A stretch of DNA of 64,000 bases, from positions 1,596,902-1,660,901 of the forward strand of contig VZTI01003267.1 of the NCBI GenBank assembly GCA_013397865.1, written 5' to 3'. Of this stretch, positions 1-12,200 are shown piece after piece. The notes beneath the pieces are model-generated. The model was given only the letters and a program-made list of their open reading frames with translations, was not told where the DNA came from and ran no database searches. Source of the stretch: Struthidea cinerea (Eukaryota; Chordata; Aves; Passeriformes; Corcoracidae). The stretch's first letter is position 1; every line of letters begins with the position of its first letter. Position numbers and translations under genes: made by a program.

Positions 1-3000
1 AATGAGTCTGTTTTCACATTCCAGGCAGGCTGAAATTCATATGGAGGCACCTGCCTCACCAACACTGGCCACGCTTGTTCTGCTACTATCAGAGCTGTAT
101 CTGGGCAGGCAGGCAGTGAACTTCCTACCCCAGGTGCCTCCAGCCAGGCAGGACATGCAGAACCACGGCTGGCCAAGCAGGGAGCAGCCCCAGCAGCAGC
201 CCCAGCAGCCAGGAATGGCTTCCTACCCTATGCCATTATTTCCTGCCTTGCTAAAGCACAAATAAGAGAGAAAGTGGGGGGGGAAGAAGCCTGAGAGAAA
301 TGCCTTTGCCTTCCACTGAGCACTTGCTGATCTGCATAACTTGTTATTACTGCTCTGGGTGTGTAGGCCTTGGCAGGAAGCTCAGTGCCATCTCCTGCAA
401 TGTTCTCTGATCTGAGTTGCAATTTACCCCGGAGCAGTTGTTTTATCTGACTTGTAAATCCTGCAAGGATGGCAGAGTGCAGGTGGGACAGGACTGGGAG
501 GAAGGAGCACTTGCTGTTGCACAGGTCCTTTCAGAGCTGCTCTCGTAAATCTTTCAAAGGGGCAGGAGAAGGAAACAACACGAGGCTAACTCACAGCGTG
601 GCAGAACCACATGGTTCCTGCTCAGACAGTATCTCAGTCAGATGAACAAACCCAGAGAGTGATGCAAGACAAGTCAGGCAGTATCTCTGTCACGTAGAAA
701 CAGCGCGCCCTTGGAAAAACACGAGCTGTTCTCCAGGAGCGGCAAATGTCCAGGGCAGAACGCAAACTTTGGAAAGCTGATCAGAACTTGATCCATCAGC
801 GTCAGCAAGACTACAAGAGACAGAAGGTGAAATGCCACAGCAGTTCTGGTTGTGCTCCAAGTAACTCCGTGGTGCTCCCCTTGGGGCCTTCCCTAACATA
901 GATTAGGTGAAGGTATTGAAGCCACTCCTGCAGGTCACATTCTCCAAAGCTCTGACCATTCCTGCTGCTCTGCTCTGGACTTGCTCCAGATTATCTGCCA
1001 GAATATTTTAGCTGGAGTTCCACCTGCACCAAGAAGGTGGCTGGATGTGTGGGTCCTTACAAGCCCCAGATCATTTTCTGCAGCATATTCCAATTTTCTC
1101 CAGGTATTACTCTCCTCTGTTGGAAGGTTCATAATCTTCTAGTAGGTTTTAGTAATTTTACCCTGTTTTTCTCAGATTAAGACACAAATATCCCAGAGAC
1201 GACAAACAGTTCACAGAAACCTGGCTGTTTGTAGACACAAACAAATTTTGTGTGTAAGTGCAGACTTGTTAGGGAAGGTGGGAATTTCAAGAACTGTCTG
1301 ACAAAAATAATCCACCTTTAAACAGTGTAGCAAAGAAAGTAAAGCAAATTAAACTAATTTCAAGGGCATTAAAAAGGAATTTCTACTTTTTCTTTTCAAC
1401 ATATACCAGCTAAACTTCTTTTTTCACCATGAACGCCATCACTGTTACGGCTTTTTAGAGAGCAAATGCAAATAGAAATATTCTTGTTTGCTCAAGATAA
1501 TATTATACATTTTCTCTTCTTATACAGCATCTTAGAACTGTGGTATTTTACACTCTATGAAAAGTGTATTGAAAGCTATGTGCACTGAGACCTAACCAGC
1601 AGATAATGTAGAATTACATTTGTCAGCAGAAAGAGAACAACCACATCCCAAACCCCCTGTTCTCAGGGCAGACATGGGAACCTCGGGAAGGACCTCAGCT
1701 GCAAGAGACAGGAAATTGCCTTATTGTCTGAAATCTGGGGTTTAGCAGCCAAGTGTTTAATCACTTCTTGGTAGCAAAAGTTATGTATTTCCTCGCTTAT
1801 CAGTACACAAACATTACCAGAGCGAAGCTGGAAGCGTAGCTAACAACAAACCCCTAACGACCACATCTGGCACCGACCTCATAACATCCACATGGGTCTC
1901 TGGGAAGGCAGGAGAAAGAACTGATCCGAGCAAAGCATCCTGCCCTGGAGCTCCCCTTGTCCCCCACACCAGCCTGCCTGGTGGATGTACACAGGCCAGC
2001 TGCCTCAAAGAACCAAACCCCACAGCCCTACAAAGCCAGGGTCACACAGGAACACACCCTGTCATAGCCTTTTGTTCCATTCAGACCTAATCAAGCCACT
2101 CGCGGTGACAATAGTGGTGGTTTGTGTGAAAGTAACTGCATGTCACTCCCTGTGGGAATCTTTATAGAATATCTAGGAAATCAGGTCAGGGTGGGACAGT
2201 TCCCTTCTCTCGATTACTTGCAAAGCCATTAAGTGAGGGACAGAGAAACAGCACAGTTCTGCTAAAATACAGATGTAAAGCTACTGTTACCTTCCAAGCC
2301 AAAAAAAATTTACATTCCAAATGCCTAAAAAGTCTTATCTAGACTGTCTGATTACTCTGCTTTGGCCAGGCTTCATTGCTTTCCATGACTGATAAAGCTG
2401 AAAAAACTGTGTGTTTGTGGAAGTGTCTCCAAGATAATGAAAATAAAGTGATTTCATTACCAAATCACATGCCAAACATTTGCTTTTGCTGATGTAATTT
2501 AGCCCAATCTCAGTTTAAAACACATCACAAAGAGTCAAATACTTTGTTTTGTTTTGAAAGAACTGTCTGCTGTGTGTCCTGTCATCACCCCAGCTTCTCC
2601 CTATCCCCTCTCTAAAAATCCTTCGAGAAACGAACTCGAATGCAGTGCTCAACAACTGTGGTTTCCCTGCATGTTCATATGTAATTTACTGCTTCTCCAC
2701 TCATCGCAAGCCATTCTTCCTTGCCACTTATCCTCATCAGTCCCATATTTTCTCCAGCTTTGAAACAGAAGTTGCTTATTAAAATCCTTTAAAATAAATC
2801 TACAATGGAAATCCAGTGCAAGGCTTTAGAAGCCCCGTCCTAAAAGGCAAAAGCAAAGCACCACCAATATCAAGATTAACAGCTTGTATTTCAAGTATAC
2901 CAAACACACCTAGGTGCCACTTAAAAAGTCACTAGAACATGTGGCCTTTAATATTCCCAAAAACCTTGACAGCTTCTGGATTCTACTATCCAAGCACTGT

Positions 3001-3004
3001 TTGT

Positions 3005-3026
3005 TTCGTTTTTTTAAAAAAACGAA
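3005..3026. repeat. 22-bp perfect palindrome (TTCG T7 A7 CGAA)
   Basis: The sequence is its own reverse complement over 22 bases and consists of a T7/A7 core with CG-containing arms. It would form a cruciform or hairpin with no loop. No function is implied, and it could be chance in an A/T-rich intron. Confidence 0.8.
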
Positions 3027-4420
3027 CAACAAACACATGCATACACAAAAAAAAGCAGCTGAATGTCTCCTTGTAAAAAGCCACAACCTTTCATTCACTC
3101 AGCTTCCTAAACTTGGCAGTCATCTTCTAGCTGACTAGTTCAAGTTTTGTGGACTTCACAGGAATGTTTTTTTATTAAGATAAGCAAGCTAGCAACACTA
3201 TCTAATATATCTGCAACAAGTTTGGTGCATTCATTATACACCCTGATTGTAAGGTTTGGAAATCTCCCCATTCCAATAATTCTTTTGAAGAAATTAGTAA
3301 ATCCAGAAAAAGGGATGGGTATTTACTCTTTATGGAGTAAAGAGGTTAAAGTTTTCATTATAATATGGATATTTTTCAGTTGAAGCATAACTGGCTTTCT
3401 TTTCTTTCATCTTACAATTCAATTACTCAATTAAAAATCAAATGTTTGTCTTGAGGAATGCAATCAGTCAGGTCAGCTGAACACTCAAACTCACTGGCTT
3501 CTGTACTGGTATGTACAGCACTGAAGAAACCTGGCTGAAAATTCCACTTGCCTCTGAAGGATCAACAATTGCCAGCACTTGGGGAGGAAATTTGGCCACC
3601 TTACCTGCAGGTTTATACACGCTGGATGATTTGCTTAATTAAGAGACAAGTATTTGTTTAGCACGACAGAGGAAGGTGGGGAGAGGAAGACGTGTGGAAA
3701 ACAACCTGCCTGATTTACCACGAGGGGCAAGGCTGCAGAATAGGATGTTGGTAAACAAGTGAGGACTGGTAGGAAGCTGGTTTCTACCTCACAACAAGCA
3801 GAGAGACCTGGCACCCACTGCTCATCCTGCGATCACCCTGCGGCGACGGAACACGGCAGCACCCGGCGCAGACCAGGAGCTCCTTTCCCTTTCTGAGCTC
3901 CCTGGGAAGGAGAGCACCAGCAAAGTAGGTTTGTTAACTCCCAAGGCATTCGTTTGGCCGTCTTTAGAAATGGAGACAATGTGAAAAGGAGCGGAAGGGG
4001 TTTGCAGATAAAGACCATCCCCCATTTTATCACTCATGGGTACACCAGTGTGGTTAGGACGGGGAGACATGGCTCAGGTTCAGTCACAAAGCCTCCAACC
4101 CCAGTTCTGACCCAGGGCTCCTCCTCTGCTGACTCACCCTGGCCCAACTCCCCTGAAACCACACGCTCTCTGTAATGCTGCGCTGGCTAAAGCATCACCG
4201 TGGAGCCCTCTGTGCAGCTGGGACACCGCTGCCACCGAGTCCCAGTCAGACTGACAGTGCCAAAAAGAGCCACTCTGTTCTTACGCAAGTCCTGGTTAAA
4301 AATAATTTTAGAGTCATTCTCTTGCAAAAAGTCTCCCAACAGGAGTTTTGGAAGGAAAGCTCATCTATTGTAAAACAAGATTTGAAAGGCCAAGTTCAGG
4401 AGTGAGTAAAACCAGAGAGG

Positions 4421-4519
4421 CATTTGGGAACCTGGTTTAGTGGTGAACACAAGTGGTGCTGGGTTAACCAGCTGGACTCAATCCTAGAGGCCTTTCCCAG
4501 CCTTAACGATTCTGTGATA
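4421..4519 (+). mobile_element. CR1 LINE 3' end fragment
   Basis: The stretch matches the 3' tail of bird CR1 elements: CTGGTTTAGTGGTG, then GTGCTGGGTTAAC, GGACTCAATC, AGAGGCCTTTCCCAGCC and a terminal ACGATTCTGTGAT. The order and spacing are those of CR1 read in the sense direction. Only about 100 bp remains, as expected for a 5'-truncated retroposed copy. It lies in a MICAL2 intron, antisense to the gene. Confidence 0.85.
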
Positions 4520-6114
4520 CACTTTGAAATCATTGAATTTGTTTTTTAGGATTTTATATGATTCCATATAGACATATACCTACAAATGCATAGATGTATG
4601 TTTTTAAATGCACAGCATTCAAAACTTCTCAGCTTAATTGTCTTTCCTTGCTTTATGCTAATGTTGCTCAGCCTTGAAACAGGAGTTCAGACTGTACAAG
4701 TCCCCTGCCCAGAAACTGTGCCCAAGGTGGGGTCTAAAATACAGACAATGCTCAGAAGACCAAAGCCGTGCCCAGGAATTTGTCCCTCCTCCACTGATCC
4801 AAAACTTGTCCATCCAGAGAGAAATGCCAGAGTCTACCAAGGCAGCTGATAATTACACGGTAGCACTTTAAGCAAAGTTTTCTCAGTTCTCAAGTGTAAG
4901 CATGTGTTTTGCAAAAACAGCACGCACCTTTGAAGGGGAAGGCAACACCACATTTGCATGCTTTAGGGAACCAACACCTCCTCTCAGAGTAAGCCTGGGA
5001 TGTTTCCATGCGCGGAAATCTCTGCTCTCCTGAAGCATGGGAGCGCCAGAATTTCGGGTGCACAGCATGAGCTGGGTCCTACCCCCGATACATATTTATA
5101 CCTATCTCAAATATCAGAGGGAGCCTCATTTATATGTGCATGCACATATTTGTATCATTTACACAGGTAAACTGAAAGTAAATGTAAATCAAGTGCAAGT
5201 AATGAATCTGCTCCATACAGAGAGGTAACACTCACAGATGTCTTTAAAAGGCTAACAAATATACTAACACTAGCTGGATGAATGCTTGGTTATCATTGCA
5301 TCATGTTTTTTGCATGTTCAGAAATTTAGACTGACATTTGAACTGCTAGCATAGGGAACAACATGCACTAAGCTTTTAATGTTCTTTGATTGTCCACTTC
5401 AGAGTCCAACCATGCTCCTCTGCATTAATTAGTAGAAGATGAAAACTAGAGAGAAATTTCGTCAGCATAAACAGTTCGTGCTTTTTCTGGACATATGTGC
5501 TAAAAGCACAGTGTGGTATCTACAGTTCTGCTTGATTAGTACAAACTTCTGTTTCTCTCTAATGCTGGTGAACTGGGTAAGTGCCAGCTCCAGAAACAAA
5601 TTTTGAACAGGACTCATTCCCAACTTACAAGCTCAAGAGTGAAGGAAGTTTATGTTTTGTACAGATTTAACATTCGCACAGGTGGACTCCTACAGTTTCA
5701 GAAATTTCATTTCTGCCCCAATTCTGTGCATGTCATTTTTTTTTTCTACAGAGAATTCAAGGAAAAATAATGCCCCCAGTAAGACAACTCTGAAAGAGCA
5801 GTGGGTTTGAACTTCTTGAAAATTGCTCAACTGGTTTTATTCATCCAGCTTAAAATTGTATCATTGTAGAAACTTTGAGAGCCATATTTGGCAATGTTCT
5901 TCAAGAGCAGTTAAGACACAGGATTATTGTTATTTAGTTGGAGTGGAACGTTCTGTATGTATAAAACTTGTGTATATTCCAATGAGTAACTTAAGTGTGG
6001 CTGAAGAGTTTACAAGCACAAAAATCAACAAGTACAGCATTCAGCTCCTAAATACCACGCAAAAAAGACAACCCCAAACAGTTTTTGGATGAAGCAGCAG
6101 ATTTTCATATTGTT

Positions 6115-6151
6115 AAAAAAAAAAAAAAAAAAAACCAAAAAAAAAACAACC
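6115..6151. repeat. A20 homopolymer followed by A-rich simple sequence
   Basis: Twenty A residues at 6115-6134 are followed by CC, ten A and a CAA-rich stretch. This is simple-sequence DNA. It could be the tail of a retrocopy, but I recognised no parent gene in the sequence to its left. Confidence 0.8.
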
Positions 6152-8853
6152 AACAAAAAGCCTCATATGAGTAATTTAGAACTCAATTGCATTATATCTC
6201 CCTTATCTCCTCCAAAGATTAGGAAGATTACAAAGCCATATCTAAAAACCATGAGCTGCAGGCTCAGCTTGAGCATCCAAGGCCACAACCTCATTTAAAG
6301 CCTTCAAGTCACGTATTTTTTTTTAAATGATGCCTACTAGCAACCTTGGCTCTGTTTACAGAGCTGCAGTTGCAAAAATCCACTTAGCTCGTTGCTCAAG
6401 CTGTGATCCTGCTTTAACAAGTAGGATTTTTACTCTGGGCTGATCTACTTCAAGCAGTCCCCAGGCAGCCCCACAGAGGTGAGTGCTGGGCACCACTGCC
6501 AGGATCCAGCTGTGAACTCCTGTTTGACTGCTGGAAACAGCACCTGGCACAGCGCACAGGTAAGACAGAAAGCTAAAATCACCAGCTGCACAGGAGGGAA
6601 AGGGTGCTACGCATGCTGCAGCCTAATCTCTCTGCACTGGCTGGGCTGCCAGCATTTCTGAGAATCCCTTATCTGTAAGCAGGGCTGTCAGAGCCCACCA
6701 CCGCAATGATCGGGGGTCCACGCTCCTCTCCCAGCACATCAGGCCTCCTCTCCCCAGGGAAAGGCATAGATAGGCTTTGCAGCAGCCTGTGATTCACACC
6801 CGAGGAATGTTTGGTAGATAGCCCCACCGAGCCCGCAGACTGCGGTTGCTGCTCTCCTTCCCAGCAATCTAAAGATTCATGTTTCTCTCGTTAAATCAGC
6901 GATGACACAGTGAAGTGCAGGTCTGGGCACGGTCCAGGTTCATGATGAACATCTCCAAGTATTTCACGGAATATCTATACCCACACTCTTCACACACAGA
7001 CATTCCATATCCATCTGCAAGTTGGTCGTATGTGCACCGTTGAAACACCCGTTAATTTCTGCAAATACTTACACCATGCCAGTAAAAATAAATCTTTAAT
7101 CTCAAGGGGCAGTAATACCATACTTTCAACACTGTGGAAGGTGTTGATTAGCCTCCTTCTTGGCAACCTTGTAAAGCATTACACAGGCTATATATTTTAT
7201 GTACCAACCCATTTCCACGAGTCTTCTCACAAAATAAAAATTAATTGCTTTGCTTAGAAAGTTTACAGAACAAAGCCTTGGCTTTGCAATGTCACCATCT
7301 GAGAGAAGACTTAGTTTTTATATTTCACATGGGTCTTAAAACTGCTTTTTTGTGTTGCAAATACTTCCTCAAACCCATGACCATGGAAATTTGGACCTGG
7401 GGCTATATGTGTATGATGAGGTGCATGTGGAATATTTCCTATAATTTGTTAATCATCAGACGCTTTCTCATTCCTTCCCTTTCCTGTCTGTTTTCATCAC
7501 AAAGATGCTCCATGACATATGTTCAAGGGCTTTTCCAAAGAACAAAAAGGGAGGAAGGAAGCACAGGTCAAAAAGGGAAATGAAGAGAAAAAGGAAAGGA
7601 GAAAAACAGAGCCTGCCAGGAACACAATGCAAATAGCTGCAGTGACACTCCTTCACTAAATAAAACTATATTAAGGACCCTTATGACCTTAGAAAACATT
7701 AATAATCATTGGGAGCTTATGAAAAATGAATAAAACCAGAGGACTCTATATGTACTGAAGGTAACTTGGTGTCCTTCTCCCTCGTGCTTTTGAGAAGTTT
7801 CAGTCAATGAAACAAAGAAGAAAGAGACCTTCAACATTGCCTATCTACTGAGTCCATGAAAGAACACTTCAGTGACAGTTTTAATTAAAAACTTCTCCAC
7901 ATTTTGGTGTCTAGTTATCCCTCAGTACGCCCCTCCTCTCTGTTCTATCTCTATACAGTTGAGTAGCTTCTTACAAAGTTACCCTTCTTGGGGCAACATT
8001 TAGCCATCACCTGGCAGTAAATAAGTGAATTGCTCTTGGAACAAAGCTAGTAGAAATATTCTATGGTAGCCAGATGAAACAACTGGCAGGAAGTAGAGTA
8101 TTTTGTACAGTTTCGTCGGCAAGATTTATACCAGTGTTCGGTGGAGCTCTCTATCAAAACATGTATGGCATTCTCTGTGAAAAGATCATTTCCTGTCCTC
8201 TCCACAACCAAGCAGGCCACCTCCTTCAGTAACTACCACAGAGCAATCAGCCACATTCTGCTTGCAAAAAAGCACTACCAGGAAAGGACTTCCACCCATC
8301 AATAATGCAGGATTTTCTTTCGCTGTTGTTTAGCAACTAGAGCCAATGCCAGGTGACAAAGACAGATCCCCACACCTCCAAGCAGCACTTCCAGAGAGCA
8401 GCTTAGGAGCTGCTGCTGGAAGACAATTGGCCAGGCCTGATCTCCCACAGCACGCACAAAGCTGAGGAGCCTGCTGAATATGTTACAGTTTGCACCTTGC
8501 AAAGCCCTATTTAATAAAGCAGGTAGCTCTTGAGAGCCTGGAAGGAATGCAGCTTACTTCTTCAGAAGTTCGCATCTCATGCCTGTTTGGTGATGATGTA
8601 TAAAAAGGACAGAGTATCTGAGACAGACTGGAAAGCAGGACGCTTTAAGGCCCACTCTTTTATATAGTGTGTTTCCACAGAACTTTCAGAAGAAAAATAC
8701 CTTAAAATTTGACCAAATCAGTTGATAACCAGTTTCAGCATATTAAAGGAAGGGTTACATGAACAGAGACACTGTATGTGCTGGTAGAAACCTTGCTTCT
8801 GCAGGAAAACAAGTTTAAAGGTTTCCAAGCTATGACATTCAAAACTGAACTCC

Positions 8854-8859
8854 ACTTAC
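8854..8859 (-). promoter_or_regulatory. MICAL2: Splice donor after the first MICAL2 coding exon
   Basis: The minus strand reads CTAAG then GTAAGT, a full-consensus donor directly after lysine 88. The position matches the expected phase-0 break before the FAD-binding segment of the family. This fixes the right end of the left-hand intron. Confidence 0.9.
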
Positions 8860-9123
8860 CTTAGTGTTCATACAAGACTTTCCACGTTTATACTCTTTGT
8901 GACTTGCTCTTTTATCAAGCTTGTTCCACAAAGCTTTGGCCTTCCACGTGGTCACTCTCGATTTCAGTTTGGTGTAAAAGTTTCTATTGTCCAAAGGGTC
9001 TAATTCAAGTTGGCGAGTGAGAATATTGAAGGCCTGAATGGTGCCTTTGCATGTTGATGCTTGTACAAAGTTTTCGAATATCTGGCCAGCTTGATTGTAT
9101 TTTTCATCATCATTTTCCCCCAT
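8860..9123 (-). CDS. MICAL2: MICAL2 first coding exon (residues 1-88, N-terminal part of the flavin monooxygenase)
   Basis: The exon encodes 88 residues starting MGENDDEK. It contains the MICAL-family blocks FVQASTCKGT (about 19-28), AFNILTR (31-37), LDPLD (41-45), FYTKLKSRVTTWKAKALW (49-66) and KLDKRASHKEYKRGKSC (68-84). MICAL2 fits better than MICAL1 or MICAL3 because of the MGEN start and the ILTR..LDPLD segment. MICAL proteins are FAD-dependent monooxygenases that oxidise actin methionines and disassemble F-actin. MICAL2 is known to act largely in the nucleus and to promote MRTF/SRF transcription. This exon is the helical lead-in; the FAD dinucleotide-binding motif follows residue 88 in the next exon, outside the window. 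The exon ends on a complete AAG codon (8862-8860) followed by a GTAAGT donor at 8859-8854, and the open frame then stops a few codons into the intron. The start has a strong context, with A at -3 and G at +4. There is no frameshift or internal stop. The family identification is from memory of human MICAL2, not a search. Confidence 0.95.
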
Positions 9124-9217
9124 GTTCTAAGAGAAGAGTTTGAAGAGGATTAAGCTGGAGCTCTTGTGCTGGGGTACAGGTGATCAGCAACAGCAAGTAC
9201 TTCCATACATGTTATTC
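9124..9217 (-). other. MICAL2: 5' UTR part of the MICAL2 start exon, with two possible splice acceptors and two short upstream ORFs
   Basis: Read on the minus strand, a pyrimidine-rich tract ending TTTTCTAG puts a distal acceptor at 9219-9218, so the exon would start at 9217. A second tract ending CTTCTCTTAG puts a proximal acceptor at 9128-9127, so the exon would start at 9126, only 3 nt before the ATG. The 91 nt between them carry two upstream ATGs. The first, at 9210-9208, opens 8 codons and stops at 9186-9184. The second, at 9206-9204, is in a different frame, opens 18 codons and stops at 9152-9150. Both end before the MICAL2 start. Either acceptor gives the same protein. Which one is used cannot be told from the sequence. 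Confidence 0.6.
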
Positions 9218-12200
9218 CTAGAAAAGACAAACACAGGTCACACTAGAGCAGGTTCTGCATGACAAAATTAAACCCACAAACTGCACATACAACATGACCA
9301 TAAAAACCCAGCATACAGTGACTAGACAAGCAGGCACAAAAAGTCAGTAGGGACACCCAAGTGTTACAAACAAACATAACATACTCGTGCTGTCACGACT
9401 TGTACTCACACAGACTGTTATAAAAACCCTGCTAACTCAAGCCTACTGATTCAAGAAAAAACAGCTTCACTGAGAGCCTGAGGATTTCTTTAATTTTTTT
9501 TTTTTCCAGCCCTAGATAACTGATGAAGAAACCTCAAATGTCCAGATTCTTTCCTCAAGCAGAATTTATGTATCAGAAAGTGACATTTTGGTCTTAAGAA
9601 CTCATGAAAACCTGCAGCCAAAAGTCAAGGCTGTTTGATGGATTTTTTTATGCTGTTGCACAAGTTAGGGCCAAGAGTGCAGCTCACCCAGAGCAATTTA
9701 GAATTGGCACAATCACTTGCCACAAGCAAATGCACAAAACAGGCTAAGCAGAAACATCATCACAAGTCACACCAGAACTGAAGAAACCAGAAAACAAGTA
9801 AGCACAGAGAGCCCCCCTTTTCCTAACACTCTTGCCAAAATGAGAAAGGGTTTGGTGCTCTGGTGCATAGAAAGGAATTTTATCTCCACGTCTCCACATG
9901 TTCAATGCTGAAGTTATGTGTTTGGAGTCTTACCTTGTCATGTGCTGATGATATAAAGTAATGATGTTTGGCCTGCTAAGCCCCACTGGCTTTTCCTAGT
10001 AACACGATCACTGTCAAACTGTGCCTGATATTCCAGATAAATACCCTCACATTCTGCAAGAGCAATGCTATTCTAAATTAACACAAGTTTTAAACAACTA
10101 AAATACTTTCATTGCGGCACTCCCTTATCCTTCTTTAACCTTGTTCTCCATCTCTAATGGGGAGCATATTAGAGTCAGCCAAGGTCCACAGAAAATATCC
10201 AAGTGGCTTTCACATTTTCCAAGAAAATTGTTACAGGTTATGTATAAACTTGTCCTCAGAAGAAGCTTTACCTGGACTCAAGTTCAGAAATTTAAGTCAT
10301 GTATTCTTTTTCTTCCTATGAAAGGATTATCTGCCAGTCCAAGAAACCAAAAATTACATCAATGCTTGCTTAACTTCCCACATAATTAGTTATTTGACTT
10401 GGAACATCATCTGTTGGCTGATAGTTTTAGAGCAAATTGTTAGAAAGGCCTTTGAAGTCATGCTTTTCAGTTTAATACTGTTCACAAATTCTTCACTCTG
10501 CTTGCATTTCCTTCAGAGAAGAAAAGAGAAAACATAACCAGCGTATTCAAGTAGAGGAGAAACCCACCATGTCTATCTTACCATCCTCTAATACAGAAAA
10601 ACATTATGCAACTTATTAAAGAGATCCCACGGGGAGATATAAGGAAGCATTTGGAAAAATCACATTCCCTGTCTGAGCTCAAAATAAATAACCTTTGTAT
10701 GCACATCATCAGTCTGTTGTGGGTTTGTGGGTAAAATAAACTGGCAATGTTGAAAGTTTGTACATTTTCTTAGACCAAATGTCATGATTAAATACTTGGT
10801 GCCAAGAATAAGTCAGGAAATTTTTGTTTTCCTCTCTGAATACTTCATTTATAGTACGTTTCATGCCCTTTTCTGAAGACTCTTGTGGCTTTGTGAGGTA
10901 AAAGCACAAACATTTTGTGTGTCCTGCCTTTCAGAAGATCTGATTTTTCAAGCAGCTGAGTGCCATGAACTCCAATTGACTCAAAAGGAGTTCAGGACAT
11001 CCTGCACCTTCCCAGGTTCGAGCCCTCGATGATTAATGAGCAAACCCCTCCAAGAACTACGTGCCAGCAAGAGGGAGCCTGGCTTTGCCACCCGGGTGCG
11101 GGTGCGAGGCAAGCCCAGCATTCCCCTCACCGGTGTTGGCTTTGGGAATTCAGAGCTATACAACGGGTTTAGGTCAGTCCAAGAAAGGACCAACAGACCC
11201 AAAAGTTCCATGGGAAAGGCAGGGAACAACTGTGCAACACAGTGCAAGATGCTACGATGAGGCTTGAACAGCTTGATATACATGAACCTCAGGATGTGAG
11301 GCCCATTAAAAAAAAAAAAAACCAACTTAAAATCAAGGCTAAACACTTACTTTACCTGACTTTTATACTTGCCTGAGATATTTTTATAACAGAGAAGTCA
11401 AAGTACTCTCCTTTTCTCTTGGGGCAACTCCCCAAGAGCAGCTCCTTGGGGAGCAGGGAAGCGTCAGTGAAACGTCCCACCGTGGACACGTCGGCTGAGG
11501 GAGTGGCAGCCAGATATGTCCTCCTCTGTCACCATAAACTCACATTATGCTGCCTCACTCAGAGCTACCAGAGACTTTGACCGACACAAGAGCTATAAAA
11601 CAGTGCTTCCTCACCACTGTTTTACTCACTCACCCCAAGGCTGTGGTCGTGCTCATAAAACACAAGTATCTTTAAAAGTTAACTCTTGGCATAACTGATT
11701 AGCGAGCTCTTTAACTCAGAGCCTTTTTCTGCTCACAGAGACAAGAGTTTTATGGCCTCAGCTGTTGCCATCCAGCAAGGAAGTGGGGGAAGAGCAAAGC
11801 TAAGAGAGGAGAGCAGTATCTGAACCACCCAAAGAAGAAAAGCAGCGTGTGGCAGTGCTGATAACAGCAAGGACAAGGCAGGCAAAGGGAAAGGGACAAA
11901 AGCATTTTTAGCATGGAGCGGAAGTAGGTGCTGCACACATCTGTATGCAACACCTATCTCCCCTTCCCTTTACCTGGCCTGGCCCTCCTCTGCCTTTCCA
12001 CTGGGCAGGACAGTCAGGACACCTTCTCCAGCCTTAAAACCTCCCTTCTCCAACACCACAAAGCCAAGACTGAGACTATGTTTTTTGGGCACAAAATCTT
12101 CTCCTCATGAACTTCCAACATACTCCCATCTTGTCCATACTGAAAAACTGAGGAGTGGCATCTCAGTAGAGACATTTGCTCACTAGTGAAGCATTTCTCC

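Larger units (their letters stand above)
1..8853 (-). other. MICAL2: Intron following the first MICAL2 coding exon (partial)
   Basis: By position this is intron sequence, and its 3' end lies beyond base 1. I looked on the minus strand for the next MICAL2 coding exon, using the GGGPCGLR and LHLWPFTIHDL regions, and did not find it. The stretch holds a CR1 3' end at 4421-4519, an A20 run at 6115-6134 followed by A-rich sequence, a purine-rich tract at about 7540-7609 and a 22-bp palindrome at 3005-3026. Bases 1-300 are GC-richer, with CAG-rich sequence near 185-215. Open frames here reach 112 codons (7245-7583, plus) and resemble no protein I know. Confidence 0.8.

Noticed and set aside
1..8853. 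Second coding exon of MICAL2 (FAD-binding motif)
   Set aside because: I searched by eye on the minus strand for the GGGPCGLR and LHLWPFTIHDL coding patterns and found nothing; it is probably left of the window.
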